Assembly: GCF_958295425.1 (NCBI RefSeq)
Contig: NC_081136.1
Location: forward strand, 19,164,890-19,228,889
Length of the DNA stretch: 64,000 bases
From: Solea solea
Taxonomy: Eukaryota > Chordata > Actinopteri > Pleuronectiformes > Soleidae
Direction of reading: 5' to 3'
Shown piece by piece: positions 23,701 to 36,320 of the stretch (within the stretch, counting starts at the first letter, position 1; every line of letters starts with the position of its first letter). The notes beneath the pieces were generated by a model. That model made no database searches. It was not told the DNA's origin and saw nothing but the letters and a program-made list of their open reading frames with translations. A program made the translations under genes and the position numbers.

Positions 23701-26013
23701 ACACATCCAAACAGTGAAATCATTGCAAAATCAAACACTGAGGGTACAGAAGTATATCTTATAAGATTTTAACTTTATTTGTGAGGTTTATGTTATGGGA
23801 CAGTAGAAAAATGAAAAAAATCAGAAAACAGCCGTATCCTTGCTGAATGCGCAGAAAAACAGACACGAATAGAAAAACACATCCAAAAAGTGAAATCATT
23901 GCAAAATCAAACACTGAGGGTACAGAAGTATATCTTATGAGATGTTAACTTGATCTGTGAGGTTTATGTTATGGGACAGTAGAAAAATGAAAAAAATCAG
24001 AAAACAGCCGTATCCTTGCTGAATGCGCAGAAAAACAGACACGAATAGAAAAACACATCCAAAAAGTGAAATCATTGCTAAATCAAACACTGAGGGTACA
24101 GAAGTATATCTTATAAGATGTTAACTTTTTTGTGAGGTTTATGTTATGGGACAGTAGAAAAATGAAAAAAATCAGAAAACAGCCGTATACTTGCTGAATG
24201 CGCACAAAAACAGACACAAATAGAAAAACACATCCAAAAAGTGAAATCATTGCAAAATCAAACACTGAAGGCATATAGCTATATCTTATAAGATTGTAAC
24301 TTTATTTGTGAGTTTTATGTTATGGGACAGTAGAAAATTGAAAAAAATCAGAAAACAGCCGTATACTTGCTGAATGTGCACAAAAACAGACACAAATAGA
24401 AAAACACATCCAAACAGTGAAATCATTGCAAAATCAAACACTGAGGGTACAGAAGTATATCTGATAAGATTTTAACTTTATTTGTGAGGTTTATGTTATG
24501 GGACAGTAGAAAATTGAAAAAAAATCAGAAAACAGCCGTATACTTGCTGAATGTGCACAAAAACAGACACAAATAGAAAAACACATCCAAACAGTGAAAT
24601 CATTGCAAAATCAAAAACTGCAGGCATATAACTATATCTTATAAGATTTTAACTTTATTCCTGAGGTTTATGTTATGGGACAGTAGAAAATTGAAAAAAA
24701 TCAGAAAACAGCCGTATACTTGCTGAATGTGCACAAAAACAGACACAAATAGAAAAACACATCCAAACAGTGAAATCATTGGAAAATCAAACACTGAGGG
24801 TACAGAAGTATATCTGATAAGATGTTAACTTTATTTGTGAGGTTTATGTTATGGGACAGTAGAAAATTGAACAAAAATCAGAAAACAGCCGTATACTTGC
24901 TGAATGTGCACAAAAACAGACACAAATAGAAAAACACATCCAAACAGTGAAATCATTGCAAAATCAAACACTGAAGGCATATAACTATATCTTATAAGAT
25001 TTTAACTTTATTTGTGAGGTTTATGTTATGGGACAGTAGAAAATTGAAAAAAATCAGAAAACAGCCGTATACTTGCTGAATGTGCACAAAAACAGACACA
25101 AATAGAAAAACACATCCAAACAGTGAAATCATTGCAAAATCAAACACTGAGGGTACAGAAGTATATCTGATAAGATGTTAACTTTATTTGTGAGGTTTAT
25201 GTTATGGGACAGTAGAAAATTGAAAAAAATCAGAAAACAGCCGTATACTTGCTGAATGTGCACAAAAACAGACACAAATAGAAAAACACATCCAAACAGT
25301 GAAATCATTGCAAAATCAAACACTGAAGGCATATAACTATATCTTATAAGATTTTAACTTTGTTTGTGAGGTTTATGTTATGGGACAGTAGAAAATTGAA
25401 AAAAATCAGAAAACAGCCGTATACTTGCTGAATGTGCACAAAAACAGACACAAATAGAAAAACACATCCAAACAGTGAAATCATTGCAAAATCAAACACT
25501 GAGGGTACAGAAGTATATCTGATAAGATTTTAACTTTATTTGTGAGGTTTATGTTATGGGACAGTAGAAAATTGAAAAAAAATCAGAAAACAGCCGTATA
25601 CTTGCTGAATGTGCACAAAAACAGACACAAATAGAAAAACACATCCAAACAGTGAAATCATTGCAAAATCAAACACTGAGGGTACAGAAGTATATCTGAC
25701 AAGATTTTAACTTTATTTGTGAGGTTTATGTTATGGGACAGTAGAAAATTGAAAAAAATCAGAAAACAGCCGTATACTTGCTGAATGTGCACAAAAACAG
25801 ACACAAATAGAAAAACACATCCAAACAGTGAAATCATTGCAAAATCAAACACTGAGGGTACAGAAGTATATCTGATAAGATTTTAACTTTATTTGTGAGG
25901 TTTATGTTATGGGACAGTAGAAAATTGAAAAAAAATCAGAAAACAGCCGTATACTTGCTGAATGTGCACAAAAACAGACACAAATAGAAAAACACATCCA
26001 AACAGTGAAATCA
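20713..26013. repeat. Satellite B duplicated block 1, copy b (5.3 kb)
   Basis: Second copy of 12430-17730, offset 8283 bp, with the same order of marker monomers and no net length change over 30 monomers. One visible difference class is ATTGGAAAATC versus ATTGCAAAATC, which should show whether exchange or conversion continued after duplication. Its right half (from about 23.1 kb) is present a further time at 36.3-39.1 kb, offset 13213 bp. Confidence 0.85.
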
Positions 26014-28485
26014 TTGCAAAATCAAACACTGAGGGTACAGAAGTATATCTGATAAGAGTTAACTTTATTTGTGAGGTTTATGTTATGGGACAGTAGAAAA
26101 TTGAAAAAAATCAGAAAACAGCCGTATACTTGCTGAATGTGCACAAAAACAGACACAAATAGAAAAACACATCCAAACAGTGAAATCATTGCAAAATCAA
26201 ACACTGAGGGTACAGAAGTATATCTGATAAGATGTTAACTTTATTTGTGAGGTTTATGTTATGGGACAGTAGAAAATTGAAAAAAATCAGAAAACAGCCG
26301 TATACTTGCTGAATGTGCACAAAAACAGACACAAATAGAAAAACACATCCAAACAGTGAAATCATTGCAAAATCAAAGACTGAAGGCATATAACTATATC
26401 TTATAAGATTTTAACTTTGTTTGTGAGGTTTATGTAATGGGACAGTAGAAAATTGAAAAAAATCAGAAAACAGCCGTATACTTGCTGAATGTGCACAAAA
26501 ACAGACACAAATAGAAAAACACATCCAAACAGTGAAATCATTGCAAAATCAAACACTGAGGGTACAGAAGTATATCTGATAAGATTTTAACTTTATTTGT
26601 GAGGTTTATGTTATGGGACAGTAGAAAATTGAAAAAAAATCAGAAAACAGCCGTATACTTGCTGAATGTGCACAAAAACAGACACAAATAGAAAAACACA
26701 TCCAAACAGTGAAATCATTGCAAAATCAAAAACTGCAGGCATATAACTATATCTTATAAGATTTTAACTTTATTCCTGAGGTTTATGTTATGGGACAGTA
26801 GAAAATTGAAAAAAATCAGAAAACAGCCGTATACTTGCTGAATGTGCACAAAAACAGACACAAATAGAAAAACACATCCAAACAGTGAAATCATTGGAAA
26901 ATCAAACACTGAGGGTACAGAAGTATATCTTATAAGATTTTAACTTTATTTGTGAGGTTTATGTTATGGGACAGTAGAAAAATGAAAAAAATCAGAAAAC
27001 AGCCGTATCCTTGCTGAATGCGCAGAAAAACAGACACGAATAGAAAAACACATCCAAAAAGTGAAATCATTGCAAAATCAAACACTGAGGGTACAGAAGT
27101 ATATCTTATGAGATGTTAACTTGATCTGTGAGGTTTATGTTATGGGACAGTAGAAAAATGAAAAAAATCAGAAAACAGCCGTATCCTTGCTGAATGCGCA
27201 GAAAAACAGACACGAATAGAAAAACACATCCAAAAAGTGAAATCATTGCTAAATCAAACACTGAGGGTACAGAAGTATATCTTATAAGATGTTAACTTTT
27301 TTGTGAGGTTTATGTTATGGGACAGTAGAAAAATGAAAAAAATCAGAAAACAGCCGTATACTTGCTGAATGCGCACAAAAACAGACACAAATAGAAAAAC
27401 ACATCCAAAAAGTGAAATCATTGCAAAATCAAACACTGAAGGCATATAGCTATATCTTATAAGATTGTAACTTTATTTGTGAGTTTTATGTTATGGGACA
27501 GTAGAAAATTGAAAAAAATCAGAAAACAGCCGTATACTTGCTGAATGTGCACAAAAACAGACACAAATAGAAAAACACATCCAAACAGTGAAATCATTGC
27601 AAAATCAAACACTGAGGGTACAGAAGTATATCTGATAAGATTTTAACTTTATTTGTGAGGTTTATGTTATGGGACAGTAGAAAATTGAAAAAAAATCAGA
27701 AAACAGCCGTATACTTGCTGAATGTGCACAAAAACAGACACAAATAGAAAAACACATCCAAACAGTGAAATCATTGCAAAATCAAAAACTGCAGGCATAT
27801 AACTATATCTTATAAGATTTTAACTTTATTCCTGAGGTTTATGTTATGGGACAGTAGAAAATTGAAAAAAATCAGAAAACAGCCGTATACTTGCTGAATG
27901 TGCACAAAAACAGACACAAATAGAAAAACACATCCAAACAGTGAAATCATTGCAAAATCAAACACTGAGGGTACAGAAGTATATCTGATAAGATTTTAAC
28001 TTTATTTGTGAGGTTTATGTTATGGGACAGTAGAAAATTGAAAAAAAATCAGAAAACAGCCGTATACTTGCTGAATGTGCACAAAAACAGACACAAATAG
28101 AAAAACACATCCAAACAGTGAAATCATTGCAAAATCAAACACTGAGGGTACAGAAGTATATCTGACAAGATTTTAACTTTATTTGTGAGGTTTATGTTAT
28201 GGGACAGTAGAAAATTGAAAAAAATCAGAAAACAGCCGTATACTTGCTGAATGTGCACAAAAACAGACACAAATAGAAAAACACATCCAAACAGTGAAAT
28301 CATTGCAAAATCAAACACTGAGGGTACAGAAGTATATCTGATAAGATTTTAACTTTATTTGTGAGGTTTATGTTATGGGACAGTAGAAAATTGAAAAAAA
28401 ATCAGAAAACAGCCGTATACTTGCTGAATGTGCACAAAAACAGACACAAATAGAAAAACACATCCAAACAGTGAAATCATTGGAA
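25945..28485. repeat. Satellite B duplicated block 2, copy b (2.5 kb)
   Basis: Second copy of 18190-20730. Its right end at about 28485 switches to sequence matching 17.7-20.2 kb at the different offset of 10749 (CTGCAG 18978 to 29727 and 20034 to 30783). The switch between two donor registers inside one monomer marks an exchange point. Confidence 0.8.
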
Positions 28486-28835
28486 AATCAAACACTGAAG
28501 GTACAGAAGTATATCTGATAAGATGTTAACTTTATTTGTGAGGTTTATGTTATGGGACAGTAGAAAATTGAAAAAAATCAGAAAACAGCCGTATACTTGC
28601 TGAATGTGCACAAAAACAGACACAAATAGAAAAACACATCCAAACAGTGAAATCATTGCAAAATCAAACACTGAGGGTACAGAAGTATATCTGATAAGAG
28701 TTAACTTTATTTGTGAGGTTTATGTTATGGGACAGTAGAAAATTGAAAAAAAATCAGAAAACAGCCGTATACTTGCTGAATGTGCACAAAAACAGACACA
28801 AATAGAAAAACACATCCAAACAGTGAAATCATTGG

Positions 28836-31476
28836 AAAATCAAACACTGAGGGTACAGAAGTATATCTGATAAGATGTTAACTTTATTTGTGAGGTTTAT
28901 GTTATGGGACAGTAGAAAATTGAAAAAAATCAGAAAACAGCCGTATACTTGCTGAATGTGCACAAAAACAGACACAAATAGAAAAACACATCCAAACAGT
29001 GAAATCATTGCAAAATCAAACACTGAGGGTACAGAAGTATATCTGATAAGAGTTAACTTTATTTGTGAGGTTTATGTTATGGGACAGTAGAAAATTGAAA
29101 AAAATCAGAAAACAGCCGTATACTTGCTGAATGTGCACAAAAACAGACACAAATAGAAAAACACATCCAAACAGTGAAATCATTGCAAAATCAAACACTG
29201 AGGGTACAGAAGTATATCTGATAAGATGTTAACTTTATTTGTGAGGTTTATGTTATGGGACAGTAGAAAATTGAAAAAAATCAGAAAACAGCCGTATACT
29301 TGCTGAATGTGCACAAAAACAGACACAAATAGAAAAACACATCCAAACAGTGAAATCATTGCAAAATCAAAGACTGAAGGCATATAACTATATCTTATAA
29401 GATTTTAACTTTGTTTGTGAGGTTTATGTAATGGGACAGTAGAAAATTGAAAAAAATCAGAAAACAGCCGTATACTTGCTGAATGTGCACAAAAACAGAC
29501 ACAAATAGAAAAACACATCCAAACAGTGAAATCATTGCAAAATCAAACACTGAGGGTACAGAAGTATATCTGATAAGATTTTAACTTTATTTGTGAGGTT
29601 TATGTTATGGGACAGTAGAAAATTGAAAAAAAATCAGAAAACAGCCGTATACTTGCTGAATGTGCACAAAAACAGACACAAATAGAAAAACACATCCAAA
29701 CAGTGAAATCATTGCAAAATCAAAAACTGCAGGCATATAACTATATCTTATAAGATTTTAACTTTATTCCTGAGGTTTATGTTATGGGACAGTAGAAAAT
29801 TGAAAAAAATCAGAAAACAGCCGTATACTTGCTGAATGTGCACAAAAACAGACACAAATAGAAAAACACATCCAAACAGTGAAATCATTTGAAAATCAAA
29901 CACTGAGGGTACAGAAGTATATCTTATAAGATTTTAACTTTATTTGTGAGGTTTATGTTATGGGACAGTAGAAAAATGAAAAAAATCAGAAAACAGCCGT
30001 ATCCTTGCTGAATGCGCAGAAAAACAGACACGAATAGAAAAACACATCCAAAAAGTGAAATCATTGCAAAATCAAACACTGAGGGTACAGAAGTATATCT
30101 TATGAGATGTTAACTTGATCTGTGAGGTTTATGTTATGGGACAGTAGAAAAATGAAAAAAATCAGAAAACAGCCGTATCCTTGCTGAATGCGCAGAAAAA
30201 CAGACACGAATAGAAAAACACATCCAAAAAGTGAAATCATTGCTAAATCAAACACTGAGGGTACAGAAGTATATCTTATAAGATGTTAACTTTTTTGTGA
30301 GGTTTATGTTATGGGACAGTAGAAAAATGAAAAAAATCAGAAAACAGCCGTATACTTGCTGAATGCGCACAAAAACAGACACAAATAGAAAAACACATCC
30401 AAAAAGTGAAATCATTGCAAAATCAAACACTGAAGGCATATAGCTATATCTTATAAGATTGTAACTTTATTTGTGAGTTTTATGTTATGGGACAGTAGAA
30501 AATTGAAAAAAATCAGAAAACAGCCGTATACTTGCTGAATGTGCACAAAAACAGACACAAATAGAAAAACACATCCAAACAGTGAAATCATTGCAAAATC
30601 AAACACTGAGGGTACAGAAGTATATCTGATAAGATTTTAACTTTATTTGTGAGGTTTATGTTATGGGACAGTAGAAAATTGAAAAAAAATCAGAAAACAG
30701 CCGTATACTTGCTGAATGTGCACAAAAACAGACACAAATAGAAAAACACATCCAAACAGTGAAATCATTGCAAAATCAAAAACTGCAGGCATATAACTAT
30801 ATCTTATAAGATTTTAACTTTATTCCTGAGGTTTATGTTATGGGACAGTAGAAAATTGAAAAAAATCAGAAAACAGCCGTATACTTGCTGAATGTGCACA
30901 AAAACAGACACAAATAGAAAAACACATCCAAACAGTGAAATCATTGCAAAATCAAACACTGAGGGTACAGAAGTATATCTGATAAGATGTTAACTTTATT
31001 TGTGAGGTTTATGTTATGGGACAGTAGAAAATTGAACAAAAATCAGAAAACAGCCGTATACTTGCTGAATGTGCACAAAAACAGACACAAATAGAAAAAC
31101 ACATCCAAACAGTGAAATCATTGCAAAATCAAACACTGAAGGCATATAACTATATCTTATAAGATTTTAACTTTATTTGTGAGGTTTATGTTATGGGACA
31201 GTAGAAAATTGAAAAAAATCAGAAAACAGCCGTATACTTGCTGAATGTGCACAAAAACAGACACAAATAGAAAAACACATCCAAACAGTGAAATCATTGC
31301 AAAATCAAACACTGAGGGTACAGAAGTATATCTGATAAGATGTTAACTTTATTTGTGAGGTTTATGTTATGGGACAGTAGAAAATTGAAAAAAATCAGAA
31401 AACAGCCGTATACTTGCTGAATGTGCACAAAAACAGACACAAATAGAAAAACACATCCAAACAGTGAAATCATTGC
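28836..31476. repeat. Satellite B direct tandem block, copy 1 (2641 bp, 15 monomers)
   Basis: Followed immediately by a second copy at 31477-34117. CTGCAG at 29727 and 30783 map to 32368 and 33424. The two copies share a rare variant, ATCATTTGAAAATC (near 29885 and 32526), where other arrays have ATCATTGGAAAATC or ATCATTGCAAAATC. That private marker supports a recent duplication. The match ends near 31489/34130, where GAGGGTACAG faces GAAGGCATAT. Confidence 0.88.
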
Positions 31477-34117
31477 AAAATCAAACACTGAGGGTACAGA
31501 AGTATATCTGATAAGATGTTAACTTTATTTGTGAGGTTTATGTTATGGGACAGTAGAAAATTGAAAAAAATCAGAAAACAGCCGTATACTTGCTGAATGT
31601 GCACAAAAACAGACACAAATAGAAAAACACATCCAAACAGTGAAATCATTGCAAAATCAAACACTGAGGGTACAGAAGTATATCTGATAAGAGTTAACTT
31701 TATTTGTGAGGTTTATGTTATGGGACAGTAGAAAATTGAAAAAAATCAGAAAACAGCCGTATACTTGCTGAATGTGCACAAAAACAGACACAAATAGAAA
31801 AACACATCCAAACAGTGAAATCATTGCAAAATCAAACACTGAGGGTACAGAAGTATATCTGATAAGATGTTAACTTTATTTGTGAGGTTTATGTTATGGG
31901 ACAGTAGAAAATTGAAAAAAATCAGAAAACAGCCGTATACTTGCTGAATGTGCACAAAAACAGACACAAATAGAAAAACACATCCAAACAGTGAAATCAT
32001 TGCAAAATCAAAGACTGAAGGCATATAACTATATCTTATAAGATTTTAACTTTGTTTGTGAGGTTTATGTAATGGGACAGTAGAAAATTGAAAAAAATCA
32101 GAAAACAGCCGTATACTTGCTGAATGTGCACAAAAACAGACACAAATAGAAAAACACATCCAAACAGTGAAATCATTGCAAAATCAAACACTGAGGGTAC
32201 AGAAGTATATCTGATAAGATTTTAACTTTATTTGTGAGGTTTATGTTATGGGACAGTAGAAAATTGAAAAAAAATCAGAAAACAGCCGTATACTTGCTGA
32301 ATGTGCACAAAAACAGACACAAATAGAAAAACACATCCAAACAGTGAAATCATTGCAAAATCAAAAACTGCAGGCATATAACTATATCTTATAAGATTTT
32401 AACTTTATTCCTGAGGTTTATGTTATGGGACAGTAGAAAATTGAAAAAAATCAGAAAACAGCCGTATACTTGCTGAATGTGCACAAAAACAGACACAAAT
32501 AGAAAAACACATCCAAACAGTGAAATCATTTGAAAATCAAACACTGAGGGTACAGAAGTATATCTTATAAGATTTTAACTTTATTTGTGAGGTTTATGTT
32601 ATGGGACAGTAGAAAAATGAAAAAAATCAGAAAACAGCCGTATCCTTGCTGAATGCGCAGAAAAACAGACACGAATAGAAAAACACATCCAAAAAGTGAA
32701 ATCATTGCAAAATCAAACACTGAGGGTACAGAAGTATATCTTATGAGATGTTAACTTGATCTGTGAGGTTTATGTTATGGGACAGTAGAAAAATGAAAAA
32801 AATCAGAAAACAGCCGTATCCTTGCTGAATGCGCAGAAAAACAGACACGAATAGAAAAACACATCCAAAAAGTGAAATCATTGCTAAATCAAACACTGAG
32901 GGTACAGAAGTATATCTTATAAGATGTTAACTTTTTTGTGAGGTTTATGTTATGGGACAGTAGAAAAATGAAAAAAATCAGAAAACAGCCGTATACTTGC
33001 TGAATGCGCACAAAAACAGACACAAATAGAAAAACACATCCAAAAAGTGAAATCATTGCAAAATCAAACACTGAAGGCATATAGCTATATCTTATAAGAT
33101 TGTAACTTTATTTGTGAGTTTTATGTTATGGGACAGTAGAAAATTGAAAAAAATCAGAAAACAGCCGTATACTTGCTGAATGTGCACAAAAACAGACACA
33201 AATAGAAAAACACATCCAAACAGTGAAATCATTGCAAAATCAAACACTGAGGGTACAGAAGTATATCTGATAAGATTTTAACTTTATTTGTGAGGTTTAT
33301 GTTATGGGACAGTAGAAAATTGAAAAAAAATCAGAAAACAGCCGTATACTTGCTGAATGTGCACAAAAACAGACACAAATAGAAAAACACATCCAAACAG
33401 TGAAATCATTGCAAAATCAAAAACTGCAGGCATATAACTATATCTTATAAGATTTTAACTTTATTCCTGAGGTTTATGTTATGGGACAGTAGAAAATTGA
33501 AAAAAATCAGAAAACAGCCGTATACTTGCTGAATGTGCACAAAAACAGACACAAATAGAAAAACACATCCAAACAGTGAAATCATTGCAAAATCAAACAC
33601 TGAGGGTACAGAAGTATATCTGATAAGATGTTAACTTTATTTGTGAGGTTTATGTTATGGGACAGTAGAAAATTGAACAAAAATCAGAAAACAGCCGTAT
33701 ACTTGCTGAATGTGCACAAAAACAGACACAAATAGAAAAACACATCCAAACAGTGAAATCATTGCAAAATCAAACACTGAAGGCATATAACTATATCTTA
33801 TAAGATTTTAACTTTATTTGTGAGGTTTATGTTATGGGACAGTAGAAAATTGAAAAAAATCAGAAAACAGCCGTATACTTGCTGAATGTGCACAAAAACA
33901 GACACAAATAGAAAAACACATCCAAACAGTGAAATCATTGCAAAATCAAACACTGAGGGTACAGAAGTATATCTGATAAGATGTTAACTTTATTTGTGAG
34001 GTTTATGTTATGGGACAGTAGAAAATTGAAAAAAATCAGAAAACAGCCGTATACTTGCTGAATGTGCACAAAAACAGACACAAATAGAAAAACACATCCA
34101 AACAGTGAAATCATTGC
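31477..34117. repeat. Satellite B direct tandem block, copy 2 (2641 bp, 15 monomers)
   Basis: Second copy of 28836-31476, sharing the private ATCATTTGAAAATC variant. From about 32.6 kb it also matches 11.3-15.0 kb at offset 21320 (CTGCAG 12104, 13162 and 14220 map to 33424, 34482 and 35540). The right part of this block therefore belongs to an older series found near the array edge. Confidence 0.88.
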
Positions 34118-36320
34118 AAAATCAAACACTGAAGGCATATAACTATATCTTATAAGATTTTAACTTTGTTTGTGAGGTTTATGTTATGGGACAGTAGAAA
34201 ATTGAAAAAAATCAGAAAACAGCCGTATACTTGCTGAATGTGCACAAAAACAGACACAAATAGAAAAACACATCCAAACAGTGAAATCATTGCAAAATCA
34301 AACACTGAGGGTACAGAAGTATATCTGATAAGATTTTAACTTTATTTGTGAGGTTTATGTTATGGGACAGTAGAAAATTGAAAAAAAATCAGAAAACAGC
34401 CGTATACTTGCTGAATGTGCACAAAAACAGACACAAATAGAAAAACACATCCAAACAGTGAAATCATTGCAAAATCAAAAACTGCAGGCATATAACTATA
34501 TCTTATAAGATTTTAACTTTATTCCTGAGGTTTATGTTATGGGACAGTAGAAAATTGAAAAAAATCAGAAAACAGCCGTATACTTGCTGAATGTGCACAA
34601 AAACAGACACAAATAGAAAAACACATCCAAACAGTGAAATCATTGCAAAATCAAACACTGAAGGTATATAACTATATCTTATAAGATGTTAACTTTATTT
34701 GTGAGGTTTATGTTATGGGACAGTAGAAAATTGAAAAAAAATCAGAAAACAGCCGTATACTTGCTGAATTCGCACAAAAACAGACACAAATAGAAAAACA
34801 CATCCAAACAGTGAAATCATTGCAAAATCAAACACTGAGGGTACAGAAGTATATCTTATAAGATTTTAACTTTATTTGTGAGGTTTATGTTATGGGACAG
34901 TAGAAAAATGAAAAAAATCAGAAAACAGCCGTATCCTTGCTGAATGCGCAGAAAAACAGACACGAATAGAAAAACACATCCAAAAAGTGAAATCATTGCA
35001 AAATCAAACACTGAGGGTACAGAAGTATATCTTATGAGATGTTAACTTGATCTGTGAGGTTTATGTTATGGGACAGTAGAAAAATGAAAAAAATCAGAAA
35101 ACAGCCGTATACTTGCTGAATGCGCACAAAAACAGACACAAATAGAAAAACACATCCAAAAAGTGAAATCATTGCAAAATCAAACACTGAAGGCATATAG
35201 CTATATCTTATAAGATTGTAACTTTATTTGTGAGTTTTATGTTATGGGACAGTAGAAAATTGAAAAAAATCAGAAAACAGCCGTATACTTGCTGAATGTG
35301 CACAAAAACAGACACAAATAGAAAAACACATCCAAACAGTGAAATCATTGCAAAATCAAACACTGAGGGTACAGAAGTATATCTGATAAGATTTTAACTT
35401 TATTTGTGAGGTTTATGTTATGGGACAGTAGAAAATTGAAAAAAAATCAGAAAACAGCCGTATACTTGCTGAATGTGCACAAAAACAGACACAAATAGAA
35501 AAACACATCCAAACAGTGAAATCATTGCAAAATCAAAAACTGCAGGCATATAACTATATCTTATAAGATTTTAACTTTATTCCTGAGGTTTATGTTATGG
35601 GACAGTAGAAAATTGAAAAAAATCAGAAAACAGCCGTATACTTGCTGAATGTGCACAAAAACAGACACAAATAGAAAAACACATCCAAACAGTGAAATCA
35701 TTGCAAAATCAAACACTGAGGGTACAGAAGTATATCTGATAAGATGTTAACTTTATTTGTGAGGTTTATGTTATGGGACAGTAGAAAATTGAACAAAAAT
35801 CAGAAAACAGCCGTATACTTGCTGAATGTGCACAAAAACAGACACAAATAGAAAAACACATCCAAACAGTGAAATCATTGCAAAATCAAACACTGAAGGC
35901 ATATAACTATATCTTATAAGATTTTAACTTTATTTGTGAGGTTTATGTTATGGGACAGTAGAAAATTGAAAAAAATCAGAAAACAGCCGTATACTTGCTG
36001 AATGTGCACAAAAACAGACACAAATAGAAAAACACATCCAAACAGTGAAATCATTGCAAAATCAAACACTGAGGGTACAGAAGTATATCTGATAAGATGT
36101 TAACTTTATTTGTGAGGTTTATGTTATGGGACAGTAGAAAATTGAAAAAAATCAGAAAACAGCCGTATACTTGCTGAATGTGCACAAAAACAGACACAAA
36201 TAGAAAAACACATCCAAACAGTGAAATCATTGCAAAATCAAACACTGAAGGCATATAACTATATCTTATAAGATTTTAACTTTGTTTGTGAGGTTTATGT
36301 TATGGGACAGTAGAAAATTG
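32550..36320. repeat. Satellite B block matching the array-edge series (11.2-15.0 kb)
   Basis: Offset 21320 bp (121 monomers) to 11230-15000. The GAATTC site at 13446 maps to 34766, and three CTGCAG sites map across. The match begins after the GAATTC unit at 11155, which has no partner at 32475 (GAATGT there). It ends near 15000/36320, where GAAAAAAAATC faces GAAAAAAATC. A unique base, GGTACGGAAG near 36428, is a private change just past the end. Confidence 0.8.
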
